A stretch of 64,000 nt of DNA, taken from NCBI GenBank assembly GCA_022885665.1, contig JAGQDJ010000012.1:248001-312000 (forward strand), in the 5' to 3' direction. The stretch is from Triops longicaudatus (taxonomy: Eukaryota; Arthropoda; Branchiopoda; Notostraca; Triopsidae). The notes beneath the pieces are model-generated. The model was given only the letters and a program-made list of their open reading frames with translations, was not told the DNA's origin and did not search any database. This document shows positions 1 to 13,200 of this stretch, piece by piece. Position numbers and translations under genes: made by a program. Every line of letters starts with the position of its first letter. The stretch's first letter is position 1.

Positions 1-373
1 AACAATCAATGCTAAAGCTCAGATCGTGCCTGAATCTTAACCCGAACTTTGATCCAACCTAGTGTTTTTGATTAGATTTTTTAACACACCAAAGAGCGAA
101 GAAGCTTCGGGAAAGAGCATTGGAATATTTTGTTAAATATATGGGAATTATTCTTCGGAACGGGTGACATTTCTCCTTAAGTGCAAGATAGCTTTCATTC
201 AAGCTACCTTAGTCGACTAAATCACGCTCATTTCTGGACATCGAGCACATTTTGAGTTTTTGTATTTTCTGTGCAAACAAGTGCGTAACAGGTTAAAGTA
301 GTTTTGTCACACTAGAAACGCTCGGCACCAAAACAAACGCATGGGAAAACTTAGTGGCAATTTCGCTGCTACT

Positions 374-426
374 CAAAAAAATAAAAAAAAAATAAAAAAA
401 ATAAAAAAAAAATAAAAAAAAAATAA
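374..426. repeat. A-rich low-complexity tract
   Basis: Runs of seven to nine A separated by single T, repeated about six times. This is simple low-complexity sequence. Confidence 0.85.
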
Positions 427-985
427 AGTAATGATTGTGCTTTTTGGAAAATCACTTTTGATACACCACTAGTCTACTTGTACCAAAATTATGTACAACA
501 GGACTCCGGTTTTGAACCGCTTGGGACCGGCGGTTAGTCCACAAAATCGGATCAGAAACGTTCAGAAAAATAAAATCGGAAATGATTAGTGCCTAGGGGA
601 AAATTAAAAAAATCCAACTACCGAGAAGAAAAAAATCGTATTTGTAGAATTTAATTTAAATTTCATAAGGGCTTTCTAGGAAATTTTTCATCACCAACAG
701 AAAACGCTTAGAAATCAACGTAAAAACACATCCTTAACGTCAAAAATGTCCTGGCAAGTCAATTTCTGTAATCGGGAGTTTTCATAATCGTGAATGAAAA
801 AAATCGGAGTTCTACTTTACTGCAAAAGTTTCACTCAAAAGCTTTTAGGTCACAAAATATAACGACGGAGCGTACAAATGATTATTACGAAAATTCTTCG
901 TACGACAAAATTTAATGTCGGTTAACGGAAATAAATAAAAATACGCTGGATTCTAAAAACTACAGTGAAATTAAAAAAAAAAAAA

Positions 986-1100
986 ACTGCAATAATACTC
1001 TTTGTACTACTATATTATAATGGATTTTATAGGAATTTACTGCAATAATACTCTTTGTACTACTATATTATAATTACTCTTATAGGATTTTATAGGAATT
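986..1100. repeat. Two-copy 53-bp tandem duplication
   Basis: The unit beginning ACTGCAATAATACTCTTTG at 986 recurs at 1039, an offset of 53 bp. The first 36 bases are identical. The copies then continue into related GGATTTTATAGGAATT ends, with a short insertion in the second copy. Near identity suggests a recent local duplication. Confidence 0.85.
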
Positions 1101-1674
1101 AATATAGAGAATCGAATACAGGATTATTATCCTTTAAATATTGTTCTTTTTTTCCGGATGAAGTTCTCATAAGCCGACAGCTTACTTTAAAGCGTGCAGT
1201 TACTTTTACGTTTCTCTTCTTCTGCCCTCCAAACATGGTATATGATTGCTGTCCACTCATTGCTAGATTATGCAAAAGAGCTTAGGAAACGACTAGGGCC
1301 CAGGCCAGCGTGAGAGCGTGAGAACTAGAACCTCGGATTTCATAACTCGCTCATCTCCATAACCTTGTACAAGCAAGCAAGGCACACCCGGGCCTGTCTC
1401 AACTGTTCCTTTCTCTATTCTCTTTCCTTTCGCTTACCTATACAAGACAAACGGAGGATGTGGAGATCACAACTCTTACCAGTCATCATTCATCAATTTC
1501 CATAGTCCGCCTTCGCCATATTTCTCACCGCTCAACTCCAAATAAGAGCTATATACTTCTTAACTACATCAATATACCCTACACATGCAATATTTTTCCA
1601 GAAATCTCTTAAATCTGCCTCAAACAGTCTCAATAACACTACCTATTAACTCTACAAAAAGTAAAAATACATTC

Positions 1675-1709
1675 ATAATAAAAATAATAATATAATAAAA
1701 ATAATAATA

Positions 1710-1777
<68 letters not shown>

Positions 1778-1794
1778 TAATAAAAATAATAATA

Positions 1795-1841
<47 letters not shown>

Positions 1842-1858
1842 TAATAAAAATAATAAAA
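1675..1858. repeat. AAT/TAA trinucleotide microsatellite (compound)
   Basis: Two long (TAA)n runs are separated by short AAAAATAATAATATAAT interruptions. The interruptions themselves recur, so the array looks like a duplicated compound microsatellite. Reading through it on the - strand gives an artefactual poly-Tyr, poly-Ile and poly-Leu open frame. Confidence 0.95.
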
Positions 1859-4821
1859 ATGCGGAAACTAACACAAACTCAATTCGAATGAACAAAATCA
1901 AAAGCACTACATAAAACATAAAAAAAGAAATTTAAATAATGCAACAAATTCCATCCCAAGCAATGTTTAATTTAAAAAAGAACAGAATAGTATGTACAAC
2001 ATTCGTTGCAATTGACTCCAATTCGTTGCAATAAACTGAGAACCATAATTGGAATTAACAACGAAGAAACTTGAACGATCCGGTTTTCATGCATTACACA
2101 TTATATAGTAAACACTATCGTTGGACACATTCGAATTCATGAAGACATAAAAGTAAAGGGATGAGCATTGCATCAGCAGGGGACTTTGGTATCCATATTA
2201 TCAGCTCCCATCATCTTTAGCTCTATGCAGTAGCTTGCTGGTCGTTGACAAGTCCGTATAAAGCGGGAAAATCCAACATTCTATAAACCCCTTTTCCAAA
2301 GCCCGAAATCACTCTGGCTGATCGAAAGCCCCCAAGCCCGAACTCCCCGGTGCGAAATACTATAAGCTACCGAACTGAAGTACAACGTGCTGGCACAAGG
2401 GTGGAAAACCACCGCATTCTTAGCCATCCGGAGTACCATAAGTCATCCTTACAAGCAACGATTAGCATCTTAAAACCCCGACGATAGGTTCTCCGTTCAA
2501 GAGCCACCTGCCACGTCGTCCATAAGATAAAAATCGGACCAAACACCTTCTTATCCGAACCGGAAAAGCTTACGTTTACCCTTTTTCACACTTGACGCCC
2601 TTGTTTTCCTAATCACCACCGAAATTTTACATTCACCCACAGAAAACCCCAAAACCATCCCAATCTCTCCTTTGTCTTAACATGTCAGTCGACTCAGGGG
2701 CCTAACGCAGTACCTACACATGTATAAGTTGATTCCCAACCGTTGGCACTCCAACAATGCGCCCTTGAGCGCATTACGAGCGGGCCTGCCTTTTAAAAAT
2801 CCCTAAACAAGAAGTGCCAATCAAGCGCTCAGGGAATAGACACAGCGAAGGTAAACGAAGAAAATAAGAAAAAAGTGTCTTCAGGCTCGTTTCGAGATTT
2901 TACTGAAGAAATTTCTCCTTTTTTTTCGGAATAACCTAACCTTTCGCTGCAGGTTTTCGTCCATCAGGAGGAGAAGCTTGACAGACAGCCTCCGTTGCCA
3001 ACTTCAACTTGTCACAGCGCAAAGATCCTGTTCAAAATCCCCGTCTTCTCTCTCGTGTAGCAGACCGGGTGATCAACAGGGAGTCTGACTTGGGCCACAT
3101 TTATGGTAATCAAGGCATATATACCGGCCGAAAAGCCATGACAAGAACCCTTTTGGCCTTCTTGTTTCCCAGTCAGAAGACGGCACCGCAAGCTCTTTTA
3201 ACCAGCAGTAGGTGATTGTTGGGAAAGAATCCTCTTGACAATGGACAAGTTTTCGGGGGGAGCAGACCCAGCGCTACAGATCGCAAAAATAACCCAAAGG
3301 GCGAAGAATGGAACCCCCTGATGGTATATTAATGGGTCGCTAAAGGTAAAAAGGGACCTTTTTTTGCTTCGTCTTTTTCACCCAAGTTGGATGCCGAGCG
3401 AACATCACAATGCCACAAGTGGCCGTGCCGGAGTTGTGTCTATGGCATTGTCATAAGCGTTGTCACGGAGGGGGCCCTGTCCGCGCCATCTTCTCCATCC
3501 CTGCCGGACGCCACGCGGCAGGCGGCATGGACACACTATACTTGTTGCATTATGCATCACCAGCCACCACAGGTTGGTGCAGGGGGGGAGTTGAAAACTC
3601 AAAATTCAAGAGGACTTCGCCCATAATAAAAACCAACGCGAAGACGGGGCTTACAAGTGATGGCCAGCGTTTAAGACACAGGGGGACACAGGTGCAGTAG
3701 AGGGCTTTCAAAAAATAAATAAAAATGAAGATTGGCCTTTTCAACAGTGTCTGTCGTTTGCCATGCGCCCATATGAGCAATGCCCAACAAGGCAGAAGAT
3801 TCACACACAACACGACAGAGAAATCGCCCAGTGGGCAGGAAAACGGTCGTCCCACGCAATTCATTGTCACACGTGACGTCACAGCCTGGCCTTTTGCCTT
3901 ACCTGAAACAAAGCTCGGATTGCTGCTACATGAATCTGTTCTGTTAATTAGAAAATAGTTTTGAGCCCGAATATTCTTACAAGAAATACAAGATTTTGTA
4001 ATTTGGCGTTCGTTAAAGACAAAAGTTGTACTAAAATGAGATTGTAAGCATTCTTTTATTTTTCAACGTGTAATAATATGCAACACGGAATGTGTCAACC
4101 CGTAATTAATGTCTCATTAACAGCAGAAAACTTAAAATGTGAAAATTTAAAAACTTAGTTATGCACATCTTCCAGGAGTTTTCAAAATAAAAGATCGTTT
4201 CCTCTGTGTAGGTCTATTACAGTGACTAACAAGAGTGAGTGATCGAAGTCAAATTAGAAACTCCAGATCGATGTTCAATACACTACAATGTGGACATACA
4301 AAATCTTAAAATTTCAGACATGGTATCATAAATACATGGCCGATTTTATTTTTACTTTAAAAATGTTAAATTAGTATTTAATTTTTAATATTTTTTTACT
4401 TTTTACTTGAAAACTTTCTTAAGAAATCGGACCTACTTGCTTCAATTTGTCCGATATCCAGTTTTCGCTACAATAAGACAGTAGCAAAAATTCAGCCATA
4501 GATTAGAATTTAATTAAACCATTTCTTGAAAAATATTCACATTCTTAACGGCGACATTACTGTAAAAATGTTTTTTTTTATGTTTGAAACTTTTGTACAT
4601 TACGTCTCGCAATTCCCTTGTTATTCTCCCATAAGGAGTCTGCGTAAACGAATCTTACAATTTAAATTCGCACAGGCTTCTCACAGATTATAATATCAAA
4701 TTGTTGTGGAAATTCTTAAGTTAATGAAAGGTCAAATCGTGTACGGATAACAGTACTTAGTTCGGTACTTCTCTGTTATGTATACCTCGTTGCATTTTTT
4801 CCTCCCCAAGAGTTTTTTTTA
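1859..4821. other. Intergenic stretch, partly GC-richer, no gene seen
   Basis: No recognisable exon. From roughly 2750 to 3900 the DNA is less AT-rich and carries several overlapping short open frames on both strands, none like a known family. A palindromic CRE-like site overlapping an E-box lies at 3870-3882. After about 3950 the sequence returns to AT-rich non-coding DNA. Confidence 0.55.
3870..3882. promoter_or_regulatory. Possible CRE/E-box composite site
   Basis: The sequence CACGTGACGTCAC contains an E-box (CACGTG, 3870-3875) overlapping a perfect palindromic CRE (TGACGTCA, 3874-3881). Such motifs bind bHLH and CREB/ATF factors in animals. There is no adjacent recognised gene, so a regulatory role is inference only. 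Confidence 0.2.
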
Positions 4822-4822
4822 A

Positions 4823-4896
<74 letters not shown>
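4822..4896. repeat. ATT trinucleotide microsatellite
   Basis: About twenty-two uninterrupted ATT units, then a single GTA interruption and two more units. On the - strand it reads as a poly-Asn run, which is an artefact of the repeat. Confidence 0.97.
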
Positions 4897-7800
4897 AATT
4901 GTTTGAGTACAATTAGACTCACAATGAATATAAGAAATTTTGTACAAGATTGACCATTTTGCAAAAATAGGATTAAGTTCCTTCGCTACGATTACCCTTA
5001 CACTGTATACCCTTCCATGCACCTCTCTATCAAGAAATATTTCTTAACCAAACTAAATCAATCTCAACAGCACTTAACTGAATCTAAAATGCTGAAGGCG
5101 TATACGAAATAACACAAAATAACTATATTTCATTCGATATATTCTCTATTTTATTTTGTTTCAATGGTATTTTAATGTTTAAAAAGCCTTTTATTCGGCT
5201 GGAAAACTATGAAACAGGCTCGTTACCATTTTCCTACCGTGCACCAATCTCGCTTTTGCTTTCCCAGCTGGGTATTTTGCTACATTGTTTAAGTGCTTCG
5301 CCGTGCTTCATTATTTTTGAGCCGAAATGAAATACAAATCTATTACGCAGAGTGAAAAGTGTTACAAAACAGTCTTAGTCTTTTATACGTGTACCATTAG
5401 CATTAATACTGCTTATTACCATAGCACAAAGAAATGATCGAACATTACGAAACTGGTCGAATATTTAAATTCTCGAATTACGACAAGGCAATTTGTGTAT
5501 AACAGATACCAGACATTAATTTCCAAAAACGTTCAAATTCGGTAACGGTGATAAGCTTCAACAGCACACGCTTAGTATACCCTCGCTTCAGCAGGAATGG
5601 TTCCATGTTCTTCCAGAACGTTTTAACTCAACACACGTCAAGCGTTCTTTGTGTGTGTCATAAACTGACCAACCATGCGTAAGTCGCTGGCTAAAACTAT
5701 TTTCCAGGCCCAGCTTCGTCAAGAGATTAACTTCACGGTTGGCTTGGACAAGACGTGGGAAGGCGGATCTCTGAAGGTCGGTGAGATTGCAGAAGCACTG
5801 TCAACATCAACAGTTTATTCTTGTCGGGCTCCAACTGCTGTCCGTTGACATTCGTCATTAGAAGCCTTGGCCGTCCGCTGACTCGGAATAGAAACCTGCT
5901 ATGACCCTTTGTAACAACGTACGCACATTTGCACTACAATTGGCAAAAGAAGGACATAACTCCCAAAAACTGGTTTTGGCTAAAACGCAAAGCAGCAAGT
6001 CCTGTTAGTACAGCGAAGGTGTCCGTGTTCTACCGGATGCCGGCACCTGATAAAGCCTTTTGGAGGATCTCTCTTACTCTTTTACCTTCAAATCTCCCAC
6101 CAGCAACAACCGATATCACTCCCGACTATCGTCTAAAGACGCGTGCCTGTCCCCTTTTCTTCCCTATCGACTCGCGAAGACTCAGGGCCCCATCATTGCC
6201 GATCGTCGTCTACAACCAAAAAGCTTCCTACGTGTGTGGTCGCTGTTAAAAGGACGCACCTCTTTCCGAAGAATTTAACGTCCATGTAACTTCGGTTACC
6301 AAGGCAATTTCCGAATCCTCCCACACGAAACGCGTGCCCTCCATGTGTGTTAACAACCCCGCACGATCCTTGCAAATCTTCCCTTCGCCTTCCTCGATTT
6401 TCACTCACACCGGGTTACTCAAATCAACCAATTGATTTTCTTGTGAAAATCAATTGGTTGACACACGCAAGACAACCTTAAAGTCTGCGGACAAACACAA
6501 CACAAATAACACTTAGCACTTGATGAAAACGTAATGCAAATTTTACACTAAGGAATAAAGCAATAATACAGAATTCGTGTTTTGGTGGACGTTACATGTT
6601 GAAAGCTGAATGTATTCATAGCTTGTCTAAACGGCAGCCATTTGGGTCATAAATCTTACCAACCAGCGTCATCGAAATTCCAATCGACAGGAATTTCTTT
6701 CAATGCTAAACCGAACGTTAAAAAAAGGAAAAAAGCTGACCGTCCAAAAGCATTCCAGGATTATCTCCAAAAAAGTATAAAATTCCAATCAATGCGGGTT
6801 ATGTTTTAAGATACGTCGTCAGCAGTTCGAAAGACAATCCTGTTGAAATAAAACACAATGAGAGAAAGAAGTCATTTAGGAAACGAGTTTCGGGTTTAAA
6901 CTCGGAATTATCGACTTTAGACATTGTCCCTTTGCCAACACTGGATTTTGTTAACACTGTATTTACAAAATTTAGCTAAACAGAATTAATTAGTGTAATC
7001 ACACATTCCTTTTTTCGCCGTTTTCTGCGCGTCCCGTTTTATGCGAAAAATAATATAAGTTTTCTCCCGTTTTCGTGAGAAAATTAAAATGTATGATAAA
7101 CTGCTAAAGTTTTATTCTACTTTCCTTACATTTTTCTAACTTCTCTCTAAGAACTCAGCGATCGTCATCAGAAATTTGGATAAAAAAACATTTTTTACAC
7201 AATCATTTACTGATTTTATAACACCGGCTTTAAATTTTAAAGGTCAAAGCTTCCTGAAGCGCGTTATTGCGTCTCAGTCTGCGAAACTACAGAACGAAAG
7301 AAAACTTTTGTAACTGTAAAGTGTTATTCAACCTTACGAATATAAGGTAGTCAATTGTTTTCCAGAACTATTAATTTAATTCTAGAAATTGAGATAAAAA
7401 TGCTAGCATGTTTCTGGTTCAAAACCCGCAAAATTTCTCAGTACTATTCAATCGAATCTTCTTTTCATTGTTCTTGCGAAAATTACGAGTTAGAAGAGCC
7501 TTAAGTTGTCTTCGAAGTCTTTTGACACGACTTTGAGCTCAATCTGTGCCAAAAGGCTTAGCTACAAATACTTTTCTAGCAAAATCAGTGCATGCTTGTA
7601 TTCTGGCCATTCATGTACTTTATTATTACAATAAACCAAGTATCCGATACAGCGCTAATTTTCAGTCCGTGTTGTAACAAAGGAAGTTGAAAAAATACAG
7701 AACTTGGCAAATGTTCTGAATTATTCATATTGGTGTAGCCGAACAAAAACTTTTCCCTAGTCGACAGCCAAGTGTGCCGCTGTGTTGATGGCAGTCCCAC

Positions 7801-8802
7801 TTCACAAGTCCTAACTTCCCAGTCCTTAAGAAAATCGCTTAAGCCTTGGTTTTTATTGTAAAAACGGAGAAATAACTTTGGGAGCTACGAAAGTCGTGAG
7901 GACGTGCTGCTGAGAAGCCTGCTGATGGGAAAAACTCTGCTGCTCGGTTGGTAGCCATTTTGACAACCTTCAAATTTGTCAAACCGGCTTCAGCGCAGAA
8001 CCCATAAACTCACAAAATATAATGACACAAAAATATACTAAAGCTTGTACAAAAAGTTTCAAGCTTGGAGTATGTCGAGGAACGTGAAGAATTTTACCAT
8101 TTATAGCAACTCTATGGAAGAATGTATGAATTACACACGCGCTGCTGGATCTCCAGTCTCGAAAATATTCAGATCGTTATCACCCCAAACCCCCAAACGG
8201 CCCGTAACGTCAACGTATTCAGTCCACGCGCGTGCTTTTATCAGGTGACAACGCTTTAAGCCCAAAAATGACAGAAAAAAAGAAGATAAATAATTATTTC
8301 TCTCTCTACCGACTTTCCTTTTCATTTGATGTAAAAAAGGAATAATGACGAACTGGACAAAAATTGACACTAGACATGTGAATCCATAAAAACAGACAAG
8401 CCACGCGAGGATGGCGACTGTCCATATTCATTCACAATGGAATGACCAACCATAAAGAATTTCGACCTTATGACTTCGGCTTGAAGCTGGCAGAGATAAC
8501 GGATCTCTCAATGGGTATGGGCACGTATAGGATTCCGGTTTTCGGAGACCGTTGAAGAGCAGACAATAGAGTGATAAACCAAGGAGAGTTCCCGCGCGCA
8601 GTCCTAGCTCGATTTAGTCTACATCCGGGACAACACTTGTTATGCCAACCATATGAACATGCCACGGGACAGGTTCCCGATGAAAGAAATATGGGAAACC
8701 AACAACTGCTGTTGTAACATCATCAACGCGTCTCCTTTCCTTGAATCGCATTAACGTAACCAACTGTTACGTACTCGGCTTTCTTTCACAAGCGACCAGG
8801 AT
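4897..8802. other. Intergenic stretch, no gene seen
   Basis: No recognisable exon. A perfect hairpin with 17-bp arms at 6424-6461 is listed separately. The open frames around 5929-6408 overlap on both strands and show no family signature. The rest is AT-rich. Confidence 0.55.
6424..6461. repeat. Perfect 17-bp inverted repeat with 4-nt loop
   Basis: The left arm TCAACCAATTGATTTTC is followed by loop TTGT and the exact reverse complement of the arm. The hairpin is 38 nt in all. It is too short for a typical pre-microRNA and has no flanking target duplication that I can see. Its function is unknown. Confidence 0.9.
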
Positions 8803-8814
8803 AACGACTGACTC
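8803..8814. repeat. Target-site duplication of the 8815 LINE tail (left)
   Basis: The 12-mer AACGACTGACTC is repeated exactly at 8960-8971, immediately after the poly(A). This marks the element between as a retroposed insertion. Confidence 0.85.
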
Positions 8815-8930
8815 AGTGTACTAAGTACATTCCTTTTTTTTGGTTCATATGCTTGTTATTTAAGTTATTTTTGTACTTCCCTTGACTGTATATAACAGTT
8901 TTACCGCAATAGGCAAAAGCCTACGCGGTC

Positions 8931-8959
<29 letters not shown>
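8815..8959 (+). mobile_element. 5'-truncated non-LTR retrotransposon 3' tail, copy 1
   Basis: This about 145-bp segment ends in a long poly(A) and is bounded by a perfect 12-bp duplication (8803-8814 and 8960-8971), the signature of target-primed reverse transcription. It is clearly related along its whole length to 42615-42762. Near the 3' end, ACCGC..TAGGC-AAAA-GCCTA.GCGGT can form a two-part stem-loop, followed by CAGTCAATAAA and the A-tail. A 3'-terminal stem-loop is common in LINE 3' UTRs, where the reverse transcriptase recognises it. Only the tail is present, so the clade cannot be assigned. A SINE borrowing the same LINE tail is the main alternative. Confidence 0.8.
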
Positions 8960-8961
<2 letters not shown>

Positions 8962-9938
8962 CGACTGACTCTACACAGTGTAACACACATCAATATATAC
9001 AACAGAGGATATAGCAAAGGACAAGGTCAAACTACTATGAAGGACATGCCAATCAAAGGTCACATACCACTACAGCTACCAAAGGCACTCTTACACAGCA
9101 AAACTTTCTTAACCCAAAACTATGAATAAACGAAATTTTACACCATTTTTTCACTATTATTAGCACCCTATCGGTAATAAATCTTGTGACAAATACTTAG
9201 CGTTAACTCAGAAAGCTGGTAAACAAAGGTTAAAGGGTGAATTAATGCACAGGATCAACAGGCGTCCAGACTATCAAAACCAATTACTCAGCGGGGCTTT
9301 GGGAGTTGCTTCATAAATAACGCTGCGCCATTGCTGCATTGAATTAAATCATAGGCGTTTTACGGTGAAATTCCCACGATTTATATATTTCTGAATCTCA
9401 GAAACGCGTACCAAACCTCGCGTCCACCTGACTCCGGCCCAACAGTGCGCCGATGCCCCCTGCGATGCCATCTCTTAGCCTACCACTGCGTCCGTCACCT
9501 CACGGACGGGATCTCTAATCTAATAAAACTTCAATGTTAATACGCCTTTCGGGCCCGGTTAGTTTTTAAAACTAGAACCACCCCTGTTAGTTAAAAATCT
9601 TTCACGGGCTTCTTGTTTCAAATCATACTATTACGACCAGAGCCGCGGGATTTCGACGCTTCTCCCTGATCTAACAACCGTAAATTTTTACACCTCCCAA
9701 AAATCGAAAGTAACGTTTCGAGACCACAAAAATTATAGTGGACATCCCACTGAGACCCAAGCTGACGGGCTCTATATATTTATAAGTAGCAGATGCTCAG
9801 CAAAATCGACAGCTTCACGCAGGGTTATGATAAGCTTAACGAACATTTTTCACGCCAGTGAGTTTAAACGCGTGGTAATAGACCACCTTTAAGCTAACAC
9901 CGGATTTACTTGTCTTTTAGACACTGCAAAACATATAT
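8960..9938. other. Intergenic stretch, no gene seen
   Basis: After the right-hand LINE target duplication (8960-8971) there is no recognisable exon up to the solo LTR. The sequence is of mixed composition without repeats that I can identify. Confidence 0.55.
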
Positions 9939-10212
9939 TGTTACGTTCTACTCCTTTTCAAATTCCGTTTATTCGTATCTTTCAATTTACATCAACACCA
10001 AAACGAACTCCAATACAAAATCACACAGAAACACTCCTTCTCGTGCTAACTCTCACTTTCAGTTTACAACAATCAAATTTCACTCTCAAGAAACGGAACT
10101 GACTCAAAGGAAGGTAAAAAAGGAACTAACTATTACAGGCTGGAGGCTGGGGATTGCATTCTTACCAACAATGAATCTTAGGATTCATTGTTGGGTAATA
10201 ACGAACGCCACA
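9939..10212 (-). mobile_element. Solo LTR, copy A
   Basis: A 274-bp element with terminal TG...CA (TGTTACG at the left end, GCCACA at the right), flanked by the perfect 4-bp duplication ATAT at 9935-9938 and 10213-10216. It is homologous to 36823-37091, 48224-48521 and 56860-57156. The sense strand is taken as the one carrying AATAAA. In that orientation the element has a TCAGTT initiator-like motif about 100 nt before AATAAA, as expected for a U3-R-U5 LTR. It keeps a perfect 13-bp inverted repeat (CCAACAATGAATC arms). Relative to copies B and C it lacks a short block near the right end. No internal retroviral sequence adjoins it, so it is a solo LTR, probably Ty3/gypsy-like from the 4-bp duplication (inference). 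Confidence 0.85.
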
Positions 10213-13200
10213 ATATTTACTTACACTATTTCGTATTAAAAAATTACACTTCAAAGCTATTTTACTTCAGAAGTATTAACAATGCGTTTTAAAATTTTCT
10301 AATTATTTATGAATTGATTTTACGGATTATTTTGTATTATTTAATTATTTTATGCGTTTTTCCAGTTTTGTTGGTTAATTTTGTAAATAAATTATTTTAT
10401 GGATATAAAGATAACGGTGGTTGTGGTTTCTTGGCTGAACCTATGAAGCTTTCTTGACGTTATTATTTGCACATCAAAGCAGCTTACTGAGCGGTGTTTT
10501 CGCACGTGACTAAATGGCACTCGGGCTACTCAAGGTACCTACGGGCTATTAACTCGTGCTAAGCTCTTGTATCGCAAAATATCCCCCCTTTTTCTCTGAG
10601 AATGCTTAGCTTAGGTAGAAGCCCCAAAGCTGAGTAGCCACATTTGTATTTCTGGCAGTTAATGAAAGGGTGGGGAATGCAGGTCGGTTAACAGTTTCAC
10701 ATCACGTGGTCTTTCCTACCATAAACTGTGGAGCCTGCTTCTCACACAACACGTGCTGCTGTCCGCAGTTATAGCATGCAATTAGATTTTCGACGTAGGT
10801 TCAGTAAAGACCATGGGTTTCATACTCCACAGGAGACAGAAACCCCGAAAGCTTAGGAAAAGACTTCGACAGGTAATTTGGTACGAAAACCAGAGGAAAA
10901 GGACAGCTGGCGCTAGGAGCTAAGTTGAGGTAAAAACGTCCTCTCCTTGAAGCGATAAAGTACCCCACCACTCAAATGGTTGATTGACAGCCTCCTCACT
11001 ACCCCACCACCCATCCCACTCCACCCCCTCTGCCCATAAACCACCAGGGTCAAAAGATTCAGTTCGAATGATTCTCACCAGTTTGCAGCAGTGACTGGAG
11101 CAATCTTGAAAATAAAGAGTCGAAAATGGCTTTTTCGAACCCAAATCCTGCGGTTAGCCGGTATAGCGCTTAAACGCACATTTATAAGCGAATTCTGAAA
11201 TCAATAGGATATAGAAAAATAAAAAAAAAAACTTACAATAAATCTAAAATATTTAGAAAAACGAATTATAAAAAGAACTCAGCGTCCTCGCCAAGCACTA
11301 TTTCTTAAAAACTAGACGTCATCATAAGGATTTGGACGGTAGTTATTGCAAGAATTCATTTTCTGATAAAATTTCTTCGGTATTGGCGATTTGGAACACT
11401 TATAATATTCCCAACGTATTAATACAGAAAATTAATCGATTAATTAATTTGGTCTTGCTGAAAGTTCGACGTACAAAGCAATTTTTAAAAAAATCGAATT
11501 TGTCAACCCCGTTTTACGGTAATTTCATTATGCCAATCGAAATGTCAAAAATTTTCCTTGATTACGGTGGGTTTTACTTAGATTTCACGCTATCAGTTAT
11601 GAGAATTTTCCTAACCGATTCACAAAAAGCATACCTGTACTATCCACAAAATTAACTCAATTCGTACAGTTTATATCTTACGTATGAAAGAGCCATTATT
11701 TTTCGTTTATTATTCCACATTGGAGTTTATACAAACATTCCTAGTGAGTACTTATAAGAACTCCAGTGTATCGTATTACGATTTCATGATTTTTTTAAAA
11801 GAAATTTTAGATTACAGCCGTGTTTTTTTCGCAAAATTTTCTTTGATATTTATCTAGCTTAAGTACTCCTAATGCACTAAACACGTGCATCTAATTGTGT
11901 CACATATCTGACCTGTCAAGTGCAGGTCAATATCACGTCATTTTGATGCCTAGTAATTGTCAATCAATTTCAAGAGTTTTCATTTGTCCTTTTATGGTTT
12001 GTTGGGAACATTAACTTGTCTCTTAATATCTCAGAGGCATTAACACATGGAAAACGAAACCAGAATTCATGTATGATTTAACTTGTGTTCCGTATAATCA
12101 ATACTTTCATATTCCGACAGTATGCATTCTTCAAACTGTACAAGACGTGAAACGATCCGTCCGGCCATTACTACACGACGAAAAAAAAAAAAATTAGAAA
12201 CTCCGAACCAGCAGCAAGAGCGTTACCAGCATTCCTGTATCCGTATTTCTGTTTCACATGTCAAGACAGCTTCACTTTTCGGGATTGGCAAGTTGTGCAT
12301 TGTCCCAGGCAAGAAAGCTTTCAAACGAATCGTGTTTCGGCTCGTTTCAAGCCCAGAGCGACGCCGGAAAGTGGGCAAGAACTTTAACAACAACACAAAA
12401 AATATCCCATCCACCATTTCTAATATATATAGTCCTGTAGGTTGCTGTTAGGATTAACGTTTTGGTGGTTGTGTTCATCAGCCATGCGGTTCTAACTGGG
12501 CTCGACAGGGGGTCCGTTTGCCTGGCCGCTGACTCATGAATATTTTGGAGACTGTAGCACTACAACAGCTTATGCTCATCAAGTCACCAGCGTAACTTTT
12601 TACCTTTTCATCCCAACTTCCACTTGTCCTACTCCAGTCCTCACCGTCCTTGTCCAATTCCAGGACCTTTCAATACCTTTTTCTAAGTACCTGATATTAT
12701 CAGGTCACACCAAAAACGGTGAAAAGCTCGGAAAAAGAGCTGCACCCTTTCTGAAAGTCGTTCAGCTCACCGTTTTGCTGTTTCATCGAAAATTTCCCAA
12801 TCAAGGACTTGTTTCTTTCTTAACAGAAAAAATAAAGGGTACTTTGATGGATGCGTAACCTGCACAGCAGGGAGTTCTTGGAATTATTCTTCCAGCCGTT
12901 TCTCAACTGGCCAGAAAAGCGTTACAAACTGGTTTAATTAACGTATCAAATTTACAAGTCCCAACGCTGTCTGCGGATCGGATTGCTTTGCACAAGATTT
13001 TTTTCTTCAAAACGCTTATTTCTTCACGATTGTGACAACACTCTGTGCATTCGACCCAAATAGCGCATTTACGTTTTCGAAACGTATTAAATATAATATT
13101 ATAAATATAAGCGTAATACTTGAGCAGTGATAACAATGTTCTACTATACACATACGCGAACCCTTTCTGACTCGGCGCCAGTGACAAATGCTCTCGATCT

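Larger units (their letters stand above)
1..1674. other. Intergenic stretch, no gene seen
   Basis: AT-rich DNA with no recognisable coding exon on either strand. It contains an A-tract run interrupted by single T residues (about 374-426), a short poly(A) near 972-985, and a 53-bp direct duplication at 986-1100 listed separately. From about 1180 to 1620 the composition is more balanced, but no open frame there resembles a known protein. Confidence 0.6.

Noticed and set aside
1620..1919. 99-codon - strand open frame rich in Tyr, Ile and Leu
   Set aside because: It is the reverse reading of the AAT/TAA microsatellite; the poly-residue runs are an artefact.
3387..3882. Four overlapping open frames on both strands
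   Set aside because: They are mutually exclusive shadows in a GC-richer patch where stops are rarer, and none has a domain, signal peptide or splice context.
4776..4964. 62-codon - strand open frame with a poly-Asn run
   Set aside because: It is the reverse reading of the ATT microsatellite, without any further protein features.
9910..10239. 109-codon + strand open frame
   Set aside because: It lies almost entirely in solo LTR copy A, antisense to it, and is not conserved as a frame in the other copies.
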